This document shows, in pieces, positions 1 to 9,409 of a DNA stretch of 64,000 bases. Location: assembly GCA_030065125.1 (NCBI GenBank), contig JASJDM010000005.1, positions 1-64,000 on the forward strand, read 5' to 3'. The notes below the pieces were generated by a model, which saw only the letters and a list, made by a program, of their open reading frames with translations, was not told where the DNA came from and made no database searches. Position 1 is the stretch's first letter. The number at the start of each line of letters is the position of its first letter. The position numbers were made by a program, and so were the translations under genes. This DNA is from Lysobacterales bacterium. GTDB lineage: Bacteria; Pseudomonadota; Gammaproteobacteria; Xanthomonadales; SZUA-38.

Positions 1-45
1 GACAGAGTAAAACCGGTTTTACTCTGTCCCTTTACTCTGACCCCA
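1..45. repeat. REP-like palindrome, cut by the left window edge
   Basis: Bases 1-28 form a perfect 14+14 inverted repeat (arms GACAGAGTAAAACC and GGTTTTACTCTGTC) centred between 14 and 15. The right arm continues to base 45 with CCTTTACTCTGACCCCA, so the full palindrome probably extends past the window start. Known: in gammaproteobacteria, GGGTCAGAGTAAA-type palindromes often flank or mark RAYT/IS200-like elements. No transposase is visible here. Confidence 0.6.
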
Positions 46-48
46 GGG

Positions 49-188
49 CTAAGGAGTTGCAGCGCCAATGGGGCAAGAACGGAGACATTTGGCACCAGGA
101 TGTGCCAACGGCCGAAGGCCGAAAGCGTAGCAAAACCGCGTTTTGCGTAGCGTCCGCGATTCGTCCATGGATGGACGATATCGCGGAT
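49..188 (+). repeat. Dispersed hairpin repeat, copy 1
   Basis: This non-coding stretch downstream of chpC carries GGCAAGAACGGAGAC, then a TGGCAC-6nt-GTGCCA hairpin at 90-107, then the small palindrome CGGCCGAAGGCCG at 109-121, and then further inverted repeats around 126-150. The same module recurs in the opposite orientation near 1700-1850 and 47935-48060. No open reading frame of its own is convincing. Confidence 0.6.
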
Positions 189-191
189 CAA

Positions 192-653
192 CTATGAAAT
201 GATTTCTACCAGCTTGGCCTCGATACCATCCATATCCGGCACAAACGCCACGTCGTCATTCACCCGCACGGTGTGCTTGACGCCGTCCGGGAGGTTGTCC
301 TGGTCGCCGTCCAGCAGCAGGTTTTCCTCGGTGATGGTAGTCAGCCGGGGGAACCCCTGTGCCAGCAGCGCCATGTAAGGCATCTGGGCATCGCCACCCA
401 GGGCCTTGAGGATGGCCACTTTTGCGCCCGAGGTGGTTTCCTCCTGCGCCTGACCGGCCAGCAGGGAGAACGAGAACAGCGGAATGCGCCATCCGCGCCA
501 GGTAATGAAACCGTAAATCCACTCCGGGGCATCGTCGATTTCCTGTGGGTTGCCGAAGGTGATGACCTCGGATACGGAGGCGTTGGGAAGCAGGATCTTG
601 GCGTCGGTGAGGGGGATCATGACGCCGCGGATGTCGGAAGCTAGTTGAGCCAT
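192..653 (-). CDS. chpC: ChpC, CheW-like adaptor of the Pil-Chp system
   Basis: The gene encodes 153 residues made of a single CheW-type domain. It should act in the cytoplasm as an adaptor between chemoreceptor and the ChpA kinase, feeding signals into type IV pilus control. It is the last gene of the minus-strand pil-chp operon, 16 bases after chpB, which is the position of chpC in Pseudomonas. The N-terminal IPLTDAKILLPNASVSEVI segment resembles the first strands of CheW, and WRGWRIPLFSF matches the CheW core. The start at 653 has a GAGAGG-like Shine-Dalgarno just upstream. Family assignment is firm. The name chpC rather than another CheW paralogue rests on gene order and size. Confidence 0.88.
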   Translation of the reverse strand: MAQLASDIRGVMIPLTDAKILLPNASVSEVITFGNPQEIDDAPEWIYGFITWRGWRIPLFSFSLLAGQAQEETTSGAKVAILKALGGDAQMPYMALLAQGFPRLTTITEENLLLDGDQDNLPDGVKHTVRVNDDVAFVPDMDGIEAKLVEIIS

Positions 654-669
654 AGGTAACCTCTCCGGA

Positions 670-1659
670 TTACTGGGTTTGTTCGTTGCGGCAGAATTCG
701 GTCAGCCGGGTCGCCAACTCCGCCGGGTTGCCGGTAAAGGAAACGCCACCGTTTGCCAGGGCACCATCGACCATGGAACTGACCACGCAGGTATCCGGAT
801 TCTGCACCCACACTTCTCCACCGTGATTGATCACGTATTCCGCCCCGGCGATGCCGTCGCTGGCCATGCCGGAGAAGATGATCACTCTAACCTGTCCATT
901 GAAACGGTTACTCATGTCGGTCATCACGTGGTCAATACAGGGTGAATAGGTCAGGGATTCCAGGGATTCGCCCAATACGACCCGGTGGTTCTCATCCAGG
1001 TTGAAGCGCCGGTCCACCGGCACAATCAGCACCGTTCCGGGCTCCAGCCGATCGCCCTCCCGGGCACAGCGAACGCTGAGCTCGCTGGCCTGGTCCAGCT
1101 GGGACGCCATCAGGTCGAGAAATTCCGAGCCGATGTGCTGGGCCAGGATGAAGGCCGCAGACAGGTCTCCAGGCAGCTCGGACAAAAAGCTTCGTACGGC
1201 TTCGGGACCGCCGATGGAAGCGCCCAGGATCCAGACGCTGCTGAGGTCACGCGAAGCGGGCTCCGGCTGTGCCGGTTCGGGCCGGGGCGGAAGGTCGCCG
1301 TCCGCACCCGAGATTTTCCCGGCCAGGTGCCGGGCCCAGCGTACCCGGTCCAGACCGTCCAGTCGCTCGCTGGCGGCGGCGTCATTGAAGACCAGCTGCC
1401 GCCCGGATTGTTCGTTCAGGATCAGGTTCAGCAGCTCCGGCTTGCGATCCAGCACGGGCTCCAGATTGACCACCAGGGCGTCAGCGTGGAGGGATTCGAT
1501 CATGCCCTCCTGCAGCTCGCTCAGCTTGATCTCAGCCACCAGTTCCGCGCCCGCTTCGCCAACGGCTTCGAGCAGGGCGTCGCGAAAGCGATCCTTTTCG
1601 AACAGCAGCGCTGCGCGCAGGTGATCAGCATCGGTAGAGCGCGAAAAGGAGGCGTCCAT
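670..1659 (-). CDS. chpB: ChpB, CheB-type receptor methylesterase
   Basis: This is a protein-glutamate methylesterase that should demethylate the PilJ receptor in the cytoplasm. With the chosen start at 1659 it has 329 residues. An N-terminal region of about 140 residues has no recognisable phospho-acceptor Asp. It is followed by a CheB catalytic domain with Ser148 in GASIGG, His175 in AQHIG and Asp268 in GMASDG, the expected Ser-His-Asp triad. The frame stays open back to 1791, but those extra 44 codons lie inside a dispersed repeat (copy 2), and the family-like sequence begins only after Met at 1659. A GGAG-type ribosome site is not obvious upstream of 1659. It lies between chpA and chpC, as in Pseudomonas. 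Confidence 0.88.
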   Translation of the reverse strand: MDASFSRSTDADHLRAALLFEKDRFRDALLEAVGEAGAELVAEIKLSELQEGMIESLHADALVVNLEPVLDRKPELLNLILNEQSGRQLVFNDAAASERLDGLDRVRWARHLAGKISGADGDLPPRPEPAQPEPASRDLSSVWILGASIGGPEAVRSFLSELPGDLSAAFILAQHIGSEFLDLMASQLDQASELSVRCAREGDRLEPGTVLIVPVDRRFNLDENHRVVLGESLESLTYSPCIDHVMTDMSNRFNGQVRVIIFSGMASDGIAGAEYVINHGGEVWVQNPDTCVVSSMVDGALANGGVSFTGNPAELATRLTEFCRNEQTQ

Positions 1660-1669
1660 GTCAGTTGAC

Positions 1670-1860
1670 CGCAAGACCGGCGATCCGAAGTGGGTGATCC
1701 CACGATTTCGGGACTCCCCGAGGCCCTGCCGATAGTTGCTTACGCCGACTCGCGGTCGCCCCGCGAAATTCGCGGTTTTTGCTGCGCTCACGCGCTTGCC
1801 GCACTGGCACGTCCCTGTGCCAGGCGTCTTCGTTCTTTCCCTTGGCCATTACAGTCCACC
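1670..1860 (-). repeat. Dispersed hairpin repeat, copy 2, between chpA and chpB
   Basis: On the minus strand this stretch reads GGGAAAGAACGAAGAC, then a TGGCAC-6nt-GTGCCA hairpin (1805-1822), then inverted repeats, ending near ATCACCCACTTCGGATCGCC. It shares its order and several motifs with copies 1 and 3. It fills the whole 211-base gap between the chpA stop and the chpB start, where a tightly packed operon would normally have a few bases. It also supplies an open frame that artificially lengthens chpB. Confidence 0.6.
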
Positions 1861-1870
1861 GCCACTACCA

Positions 1871-4800
1871 TCAGCCGGTTTCTACCGCCTCGTCCAGCAG
1901 CTCCTGCACGTTGGTCAGCAGCTCCGCCTCCTGGTAGGGCTTGCCGAGGTAACGGTTGACGCCGATATCCAGCGCCCGCTCCCGGTGTTTTTCACCCGTC
2001 CTGGAGGTGATCATGATGATGGGAATACCCTTGAGCCGATCGTCACTCTTCATGTGGGTGGCCACTTCGAAACCGTCCATGCGCGGCATCTCGATGTCCA
2101 GCAGCATCAGGTCGGGAATGCGGTCCTGCAGCTGCTCAACGGCGTCCACACCGTCCTTGGCGGTGATTACCTCCATGTCGTGGCGCTGCAGTACCCGGCT
2201 GGTGACTTTGCGCATGGTGATGGAATCGTCCACCACCATGATCAGCGGAACCTGCTCCTCTTCCTGCACCACCTCGACCGCCTCTTCGTCGGCGCCCTTG
2301 GCCTCGGTGGTGAGCTGCAGCGCCGCACCGCGGCGAATCAGCGGACCCAGGTCGAGAATCATGATCACGCTGCCGTCACCCAGGATGGTAGCGCCGAAAA
2401 TGCCCGGGATACTGCTGATCTGGGGACCTACGGACTTCACAACGATTTCGCGGCTGCCCATGACGGCATCTACGCGGATGGCGGCGCGCTGGTCGCCGAT
2501 GCGGGACATCAGCACCGGTACCATGTCGTCTTCGCCATGGTCTTTCCGCTCCAGCCCCAGCAGGACAGCCAGCTCCTTCAGCTGGTATTCCTCGCCGGTG
2601 TACTCGTAGACGGTCTCACCCTCGTCCATGCGCCGGTCGAAATCATGCCGGTTCATCCGCACCACGCCCTGGATACTGGTGAGGGGAATCGCAAAGGTGC
2701 TGTCGCCGACTCGCACCATAATGGCGTGGGTCACCGCCAGGGTGAACGGCAGGCGAATGGTGAAGCGGGTGCCCTGGCCTCGATCGGACGTAATATCCAG
2801 TGAGCCACCCAGCTGCTTGATCTCGCTGTTCACCACGTCCAGGCCCACGCCCCGGCCAGCCACCTTGGTGACCTGCTGGGCGGTGGTGAATCCCGTCTCC
2901 AGGATGAAACCGAACAGGTCGCGATCGGTCAGCTCCGAATCTTCCTTGAGCAGTCCGCGTTCCAGGGCCTTGGCCCGCACCCGCTCGTGGTCGATGCCGC
3001 TGCCGTCGTCTTCCACCGTGATCACCACCTCGGTGGCCTCACGGGTCACGCCCAGCTTGATCTCGCCCTCCGGGTCCTTACCTGACTGCTCGCGCTGCTC
3101 CGGTGACTCCAGGCCATGGGCCACGGCGTTCCGCAACATGTGCTCCAGCGGCGCGGTAATGCGTTCCAGCACGGTCCGGTCCATTTCACCCTGGGCACCT
3201 TCAACCCGCAGGTGCGCTTTCTTTTCCAGTTCTTTGCTGGTCTGGCGAAGAATGCGTCGCAGCCGGGGTACCAGACTGTCGAAGGGCACCATGCGGGTGC
3301 GCATCAGGCCTTCCTGCAGGTCCGAATTCACCCGGGACTGCTGCAGCAGCAGGGTTTCGGACTGGCGGGTCAGATCGTCCAGCATGCCCTGGATACTGAC
3401 CAGGTCGGATACCGATTCGGCCAGGCCCCGGGACAGTTGCTGCAGGGTCGAGAAGCGATCGAGTTCCAGCGGATCGAAGGCTTCATCCATTTCCTCTGCT
3501 TCGCGCTGGTAGCGCGACAGGATCTGGGCCTCGGTTTCGATTTCCAGCTTGCGAAGCTGCTCGCGCAAGCGGTTTACCGTCTGGTCAAATTCCACCAGGT
3601 TGAAGCGGAAGGTTCCAATCTGCTGTTCCAGGCGGGAGCGGTAGATACTGACCTCACCGGCATAGTTCACCAGGTTGTCCAGAAGGTCGGCGCGAACCCG
3701 GATCAATTCCTGCTGTGGCCGGGCCGTCACAGCGCCGCGTTGCTGGACCTCCTCGTCCAGCGCTGTGGGCGCTGGTTTCGGAGCCTTTTTCTTGGGCTTG
3801 GGCTTGGGCTTCGGCTTGGGTTTGGCCTCTTCAGCCGCCGGTTCCTCCGGCTCTGGCTCGGAAGGCTCTGCCTCGGGCTGATCCGGTTCCTGGGGTTTTT
3901 CCTCTTTCTCGGCCTTGCTCGCCTTCTTTTCCGCCTTCTTGTCGGCCTTTTCCGCTTTTTCGTCCGCCGGCGCTTCCTGCTCGGCCTCAGCCTCGGGTGC
4001 CTCCAGCGGTTTGCCGGCAATCAGTGCCTCGATCTGGTTGATGGCCGCGCGCCCGGTTGGGATGGCATCACGGGCCTGGACCTTGTCCAGCATCAGATGC
4101 AACCGGTCAAAGGCCAGTTCCAGGATTTCCACCGTCTGATCGGTCGTAGCGACTCGCTCTTCCACCACGCCTTCGAACAGCGATTCCATGGCGTGACTGA
4201 GGTCACCGATGGGCGACAGTCCGGCCATGCGCGCACCGCCCTTGAGGGTGTGCAGTTCACGCTGCAGTTCCACCACCGGCTCGTGGGATGACTGGTTGTC
4301 CCGCCACTCGGCCATCTTGTGGTCGGCTGCGTCGAGAATCTCGGACCCCTCCTGCAGGAAGATGTCCAGCAGTTCATCATCGATGTCTCCGAACTCGGAC
4401 ATGTCGACGGTTTCATCATCGGCATCGATTCCGGCCAGCTCTTCGCCGCTGCGCTCCCAGGCCTCCAGGTCCGAGGCCAGCTCGGCAATGGCTTCTCCCG
4501 CGGCCTCGCCTGCCTCGTCCACGGGCACCGCTGCCTCGTCGCTTTCGTCAACGGTCTCGCCCGGCTCCGCTTCGGCTTCCGCTTCGGCTTCCGCGTCGAC
4601 TTCCGTCTCCGCCGCCGGCTCGGGCATTTCCTCAGGAACCTCCAGTTCGGCCTCGAGCTCAGGCTCAGGTTCCGGTTCGGCTTCCGCCTGCTCGTCCCCT
4701 GCTGCCTGGTCGTCGGCCATGGCTTCGGCTTCGTCCTCGGTCTCGCCGGCCAATTCGGCTTCATCTTCGCCGACCTCTGCCACTGGCTCCTCGGCGCCTT

Positions 4801-7800
4801 CGTCTGCTTCCGCCGCCGGCTCAACGGCCGGCTCTTCTTCAGCAACCGTTTCGTCCGGGCCTTCACCTGCGTCGGATCCAGCGTCAGAAATGGACTCTTC
4901 GTCGACCAGATCGACCAGCTCCAGTCCTTCCAGGTCTTCGCTGGACACCAGCTCCAGGTCATCCAGTGCGATGTCGTCGGCATCGATGGCAGTAGCGACG
5001 GCGTCATCGTCCAGGCCCAGGTCCGGCAGCGCCTCACCCGCGTCTTCAGCGGTGGTTTCCTCAGCGTCGGCCTCGGACTCGGCAAAGTCCATATCGAAGT
5101 CGAGGTCAAAGGGTTGCGCTTCCTCGTCTCCGGCAACGGGTATGGTGGCGGCAGCAGCCGCTGCGTCATCTACCAGGTCGGACTCGTCGAATTCCTCCGG
5201 CCGATCAGCCATCTCTGGGCCGCTCAGTTCATCAGCGAACGCGCCGGTGAAGCTTTCCGATTCGGGCAGCGCGTCGCGCAGATTCCCCAGCTGCTGGCTC
5301 AGCGCCTCGGTATCGGGCAACTGAAGCTCCGGTGCTTCCAGCTGATCCAGCACCGTCTCGATGGTGCTCACCGTTTGCCGAATGGCGTCCAGCCCCGAGT
5401 TGTCGGGTGCCTGGTCACTCACGTTCAGGCGTTTGACGTAACCTTCCAGGGGTCCGGTCAGCGCGGTGATTTCCGGCAGGTCCACCATGGCGATGGCGCC
5501 GTTCAGCGTGTGCACCGAACGCACCATGGGTTCGCCCACCGACACCGGGTGCCCGGCATCGTCGCAGGCGCCCATGTATTCTTTGATCGTGCCCAGGTGG
5601 GTGGTCACCTCGGTGCGCAGGATTTCCCGCAGAACCGGGTCCATGCCCCCAACCGCGGCTTCTTCGGCAGGCGCTTCCGCCTCTTCGGTCTCCGGCTCAT
5701 CCAGGTTATTGATGAATGCTTCCAGGTCGGCGTCGAAGGCGTCAGCTTCGGACGAGTCGCCCTCCACACCCATCAACTCCTGTTCCTGGTCGGAATCATC
5801 AATGCCCAGATCACCCAGCAGGTCATCCATTTCGTCGGCAGCGGCGATCTCGTCGGCGCCTGCCCCGGCTGCCTCGTCTTCCAGTGGTTCGAGAGACAGA
5901 TCGTCCAGTTCCAGATCGGGGGACAGCGCAAGCCCGTCGGCTTCCACTGCCGCGTCGGCCGCCTCACCCTCTTCGGCCTCGGCTTCGGGACCTTCCAGCG
6001 ACAGATCGTCCAGGTCGTCCAGCGACAAATCGTCGAGATCGTCCAGGTCGTCGAGTTCGGCCGTTTCCACGGGTTCAGCCGAATCATCTTCGGACAGTTC
6101 AACAGCGGCGCCCTCGTCCGTCTCCGCCGACAGTTCATCCAGCGGTTCCAGTTCCAGTCCGGCTTCCGCGGCCGGCTCCTCGGCGTGTGCGGAACCGATT
6201 TCCTCAGGCGCTTCTTCGGCCTCGGCGTGTTCGCTCTCGGCGCTCATTGCCGGGTCGTCGATGGCGAATTCAGCCAGACCGCTGATTTCAGCACTGCCGG
6301 CCGCCGGCTCCGGCTCGCCTTCCAGGGGTTCCAGCTCCAGGTCGCCCAGATCGAAGTCAAAGTCCGTGCTTTCAACCGCAGCCTCTTCCTCGCCTTCGGG
6401 GGTGTCCTCCCCACCCTCGGTCTCCGCGACCTGGCCCTCCTCGTCCTCCAGAGGCAAAAGAGACAGGTCGTCGCTGACCGTTTCGGCCTCGGCTGACTCG
6501 CCCTCTTCCAGGGCCGGCAGATCCAGGTCGGCGTCCAGCAGTTCGCCGTCAAACTGAAGGCTTTCGAATACGTCGGTGGCTGCTTCATCATCATCAACCG
6601 ACGGCATTTCGGTGGTCGCATCGGGCAGCGCTTCGCCGGAATCTGCCGCCAGTAGATCCTCGGCGGCCTCCTCCGCCAGTTCCAGCGGTTCTTCCTCAAG
6701 GGAAAAATCATCCGCCAGCTCAAGCGGCTCATCGTCAAGCGAAAGATCGTCAGCCAGAGCCAGGTCTGCCTCCGCCTCTTCAGCCGGTGCTTCCTCGACG
6801 GCATCGATTGTTTCGGTTACTTCCTGTGGCTCAGTCTCAACGTCAGCCAGAACGGGCTCCTCCGATTCAACCGCTTCGGGCTCGGCCTCGGCGACTTCCT
6901 CGGCCGGAGCGGCCGTTGGTTCAAACCGAACCGTTTCGCCGTTCGCCAGCTTGTTGGCGACGCTCTTGATACCCTCGATGTCGGCGGTCGGACGACCTTC
7001 ACCTTTGACGTTGGCCAGCAGGCCGGGCAACGCCTCGACGGCATGACCCATAAGATCCACCAGCTCCGGCCCGGCAGCGATAGATTGGTCGAGGACCCGG
7101 TTCAGCATGTTTTCGATTTCCCAGCTGAACTCGCCGATGGTGTATGCGCCCACCAGGCGTCCACTGCCCTTGAGTGTGTGGAATGTCCGGCGAATGGTGG
7201 TGAGGGCCTCCTGGTCATCAGGATTGGACTTCCACTGGGGAAACAGCTCCGACAGATTGACCAGCTCTTCCTCGACCTCTTCGATGAACACCTCCTTGAT
7301 CTCGTCATCGATCTCTTCGGAGATGTCGGCCTCAAGGGATTCTTCGGCTGCCGCTTCTACGGAAGGTTCCGTCTCAGCGGGCTCCGCCTCGAAGGAATCG
7401 AGCGATTGTGTCTCCATCGCGTCGGCGGGCGCTTCAGTCTCGCTGCCGGCTTCCGGAATTGTCTCTGGCGCTACTTCAGCCGCTTCGCCGGATTCAGCCA
7501 GTTCCTGCTCCGCAGCCTCCATCATGGAGCGGATCGAGTCTTCGCCGTAGTAGCCCAGCTTGCGCAGGCTCTGCCGTGCCACTTCCAGTATCTTGTCCCG
7601 GCCAGGACGGTGTTCGCGCACCGCTTCCAGGTAGTATTCGAGACTGGCCACGGCGTCAGCCACCGTATCCAGTTCCTCGGCATCGGGGACATTACGCTTC
7701 TTCAGCAGTTCTACCTGGGTGTAGGCCACTATACCGTTCAGCAGGGAGGCCGCCTCGTCCAGGTCCAGCATCTTCAGCGCACCGACGATTTCTTCCAGCA

Positions 7801-9250
7801 GCGCCGGCGTCTGGCCCACCTTTTCATGGTCCCAGGGTGCCTCGATGAACTCCACGATGTTCTGTTTGATGACCTGCAGGTTGCCACTGGCTTCCTTCAT
7901 CAGCGCATCGAGGATGCGCCGAATTTCCGACTTGGGCAGATCCGGCATCGGATCGGGTTCAGCGGCCTCTTCCGCCGGTCGAGTCGGCGATCCCAGCTGT
8001 TCGATGTGGTCATCCAGCGAGGATTCCACGATGAGCAACGAGCCGGCGATGTCCAGCATGGCATTCTCGTTGACTTCGCCGCTGCCGATCAGCTCCTCCA
8101 GCTTGTCTCTCTGCTCCTGTACCACCTTTCGCGGAATACCCAGGCCCAGCATACCGAGGGTATCGCCCACCCGGTGCAGGGTTTCGGACTGCTCGTCGAA
8201 TCCCTCCGTGGTCATGTCGTTCTGGCGCACCTTCAGGTCCAGTGCGTCCTTCACGCGCATCAGGTCTTCCTTGATGGCGCCGGATACGGTACTGAGCAAT
8301 TCCCGGTTGTGCCCCGCGATGGCGCCCTTGGCATGCTCCAGTTCGTCAGCGTCAGGCATCAACTCGTCAAGGTTGAAGGTGGCCTTGACCGCATCCAGGT
8401 GTTCCGAGCCACTGTCGGCATGGGCGGCGTAATACAGCAGGCCCTTCAGCAGATCCTCCGGCAGGCGCTCGGCAAAGTAACCTTCACCGTGCAGCGCCAT
8501 CTGCTTGATCACGCGGTCCAGCTTGCCGAACAGCACCTTCAGGGCGCTGCCGGGATCCAGTGCGTCATTGCGAATACCGTCGAGCACCCCTTCAGCGACC
8601 CAGAATACCCGGCGCAGGTTCTCTTCGAAGGTGATCTGCCGCAGCTTGTCGCACAGCTTGTGCAGCCGGTTGATCATGGCCACGTCGGCCTCTGCCTTGA
8701 ACCAGTGCAACAGGCTGGATTCGAATACCTTCCTGATCTTGGCCGCCGCAACCCGCAGGGTGCGATCGTCCAGCGGTGCTGCGGGCCCATCCGCGATTTC
8801 CGGCAGCGGTGCTTCCAGGCGCGGTGAGAACAAAGCCGTTTCGGACAGCAGCTTCTGGCCCCGCACCGAGCGCAGGTCATTCAGCAGCGGCAGCAGCACC
8901 ACCGGGATGTCCCGGTGCCCGCCCTGCAGACGCTCCAGGTAATCGGGCAGCTGCACGATGCCCCGCATAAGCATGGCGTAGGCTTCATCAGTGTCGGCCA
9001 CTTCATCCTCCAGCAGGCCGAGCGCCACGTGTTCCATCTCTTCCACGACCAATGCCGCGCCATACAGCTCCACCATGCGCAGGGTGCCCTGTACCTGGTG
9101 CAGATAGGTCGCGCAGAACCGCATCTGACTGGTGTCACTGGTGTCCTCGACGTAGGCCTCCAGGGCCTGACGCGCCTGCTTCAGCGTCTCGTCCAGTTCC
9201 TGCTTCACCCAGCTCAGGGTGGTGAAATCAATGTCGTCATGCAGTTTCAT
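1871..9250 (-). CDS. chpA: ChpA, giant hybrid CheA-type histidine kinase
   Basis: This is a 2459-residue hybrid kinase of the Pil-Chp system, nearly the size of Pseudomonas ChpA. Phosphotransfer-like motifs are visible at His51 (LHQVQG), His691 (FHTLKGS), His1247 (HTLNGA) and His1667 (LHTLKGG). The regions between them (about 590-1200 and 1380-1640) are extremely rich in Glu, Asp and Ala. A Lys-Pro-Glu linker spans about 1745-1830. A CheA core follows: dimerisation helices about 1845-1990, ATPase domain about 2010-2170 (N box LRNAVAHGLE, G1 DDGSGID, G2 GRGVGLD) and a CheW domain about 2180-2310. A C-terminal receiver at about 2330-2455 has VVDDS and LLDIEMPRMDG. It should phosphorylate PilG and PilH. 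Some phosphotransfer domains are too divergent to count by eye. Confidence 0.95.
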   Translation of the reverse strand: MKLHDDIDFTTLSWVKQELDETLKQARQALEAYVEDTSDTSQMRFCATYLHQVQGTLRMVELYGAALVVEEMEHVALGLLEDEVADTDEAYAMLMRGIVQLPDYLERLQGGHRDIPVVLLPLLNDLRSVRGQKLLSETALFSPRLEAPLPEIADGPAAPLDDRTLRVAAAKIRKVFESSLLHWFKAEADVAMINRLHKLCDKLRQITFEENLRRVFWVAEGVLDGIRNDALDPGSALKVLFGKLDRVIKQMALHGEGYFAERLPEDLLKGLLYYAAHADSGSEHLDAVKATFNLDELMPDADELEHAKGAIAGHNRELLSTVSGAIKEDLMRVKDALDLKVRQNDMTTEGFDEQSETLHRVGDTLGMLGLGIPRKVVQEQRDKLEELIGSGEVNENAMLDIAGSLLIVESSLDDHIEQLGSPTRPAEEAAEPDPMPDLPKSEIRRILDALMKEASGNLQVIKQNIVEFIEAPWDHEKVGQTPALLEEIVGALKMLDLDEAASLLNGIVAYTQVELLKKRNVPDAEELDTVADAVASLEYYLEAVREHRPGRDKILEVARQSLRKLGYYGEDSIRSMMEAAEQELAESGEAAEVAPETIPEAGSETEAPADAMETQSLDSFEAEPAETEPSVEAAAEESLEADISEEIDDEIKEVFIEEVEEELVNLSELFPQWKSNPDDQEALTTIRRTFHTLKGSGRLVGAYTIGEFSWEIENMLNRVLDQSIAAGPELVDLMGHAVEALPGLLANVKGEGRPTADIEGIKSVANKLANGETVRFEPTAAPAEEVAEAEPEAVESEEPVLADVETEPQEVTETIDAVEEAPAEEAEADLALADDLSLDDEPLELADDFSLEEEPLELAEEAAEDLLAADSGEALPDATTEMPSVDDDEAATDVFESLQFDGELLDADLDLPALEEGESAEAETVSDDLSLLPLEDEEGQVAETEGGEDTPEGEEEAAVESTDFDFDLGDLELEPLEGEPEPAAGSAEISGLAEFAIDDPAMSAESEHAEAEEAPEEIGSAHAEEPAAEAGLELEPLDELSAETDEGAAVELSEDDSAEPVETAELDDLDDLDDLSLDDLDDLSLEGPEAEAEEGEAADAAVEADGLALSPDLELDDLSLEPLEDEAAGAGADEIAAADEMDDLLGDLGIDDSDQEQELMGVEGDSSEADAFDADLEAFINNLDEPETEEAEAPAEEAAVGGMDPVLREILRTEVTTHLGTIKEYMGACDDAGHPVSVGEPMVRSVHTLNGAIAMVDLPEITALTGPLEGYVKRLNVSDQAPDNSGLDAIRQTVSTIETVLDQLEAPELQLPDTEALSQQLGNLRDALPESESFTGAFADELSGPEMADRPEEFDESDLVDDAAAAAATIPVAGDEEAQPFDLDFDMDFAESEADAEETTAEDAGEALPDLGLDDDAVATAIDADDIALDDLELVSSEDLEGLELVDLVDEESISDAGSDAGEGPDETVAEEEPAVEPAAEADEGAEEPVAEVGEDEAELAGETEDEAEAMADDQAAGDEQAEAEPEPEPELEAELEVPEEMPEPAAETEVDAEAEAEAEAEPGETVDESDEAAVPVDEAGEAAGEAIAELASDLEAWERSGEELAGIDADDETVDMSEFGDIDDELLDIFLQEGSEILDAADHKMAEWRDNQSSHEPVVELQRELHTLKGGARMAGLSPIGDLSHAMESLFEGVVEERVATTDQTVEILELAFDRLHLMLDKVQARDAIPTGRAAINQIEALIAGKPLEAPEAEAEQEAPADEKAEKADKKAEKKASKAEKEEKPQEPDQPEAEPSEPEPEEPAAEEAKPKPKPKPKPKKKAPKPAPTALDEEVQQRGAVTARPQQELIRVRADLLDNLVNYAGEVSIYRSRLEQQIGTFRFNLVEFDQTVNRLREQLRKLEIETEAQILSRYQREAEEMDEAFDPLELDRFSTLQQLSRGLAESVSDLVSIQGMLDDLTRQSETLLLQQSRVNSDLQEGLMRTRMVPFDSLVPRLRRILRQTSKELEKKAHLRVEGAQGEMDRTVLERITAPLEHMLRNAVAHGLESPEQREQSGKDPEGEIKLGVTREATEVVITVEDDGSGIDHERVRAKALERGLLKEDSELTDRDLFGFILETGFTTAQQVTKVAGRGVGLDVVNSEIKQLGGSLDITSDRGQGTRFTIRLPFTLAVTHAIMVRVGDSTFAIPLTSIQGVVRMNRHDFDRRMDEGETVYEYTGEEYQLKELAVLLGLERKDHGEDDMVPVLMSRIGDQRAAIRVDAVMGSREIVVKSVGPQISSIPGIFGATILGDGSVIMILDLGPLIRRGAALQLTTEAKGADEEAVEVVQEEEQVPLIMVVDDSITMRKVTSRVLQRHDMEVITAKDGVDAVEQLQDRIPDLMLLDIEMPRMDGFEVATHMKSDDRLKGIPIIMITSRTGEKHRERALDIGVNRYLGKPYQEAELLTNVQELLDEAVETG

Positions 9251-9409
9251 AACTACGGCCTGCTCACGCTGATTGGTACGCCCCCGGTGGACCGGCTGCC
9301 TCCTGCAACCAGGGCTGACATAGGCAGTTGCAACACCGATGCGGCGTCGCTCCTTACCCGTTGAAACCCGTCAGCGAGCACCGCGCGGCTCACGACCTGG
9401 CCTCTTTGT

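Noticed and set aside
90..107. TGGCAC in the dispersed repeat as a sigma-54 promoter
   Set aside because: The matching GC element at the correct distance is absent, and TGGCAC is explained by the hairpin arm present in all copies.
2628..6557. Long open frames on the plus strand opposite chpA
   Set aside because: They mirror the acidic repeats of chpA (Ser/Arg/Leu-rich translations), have no family motifs, and arise from codon bias in a GC-rich gene.
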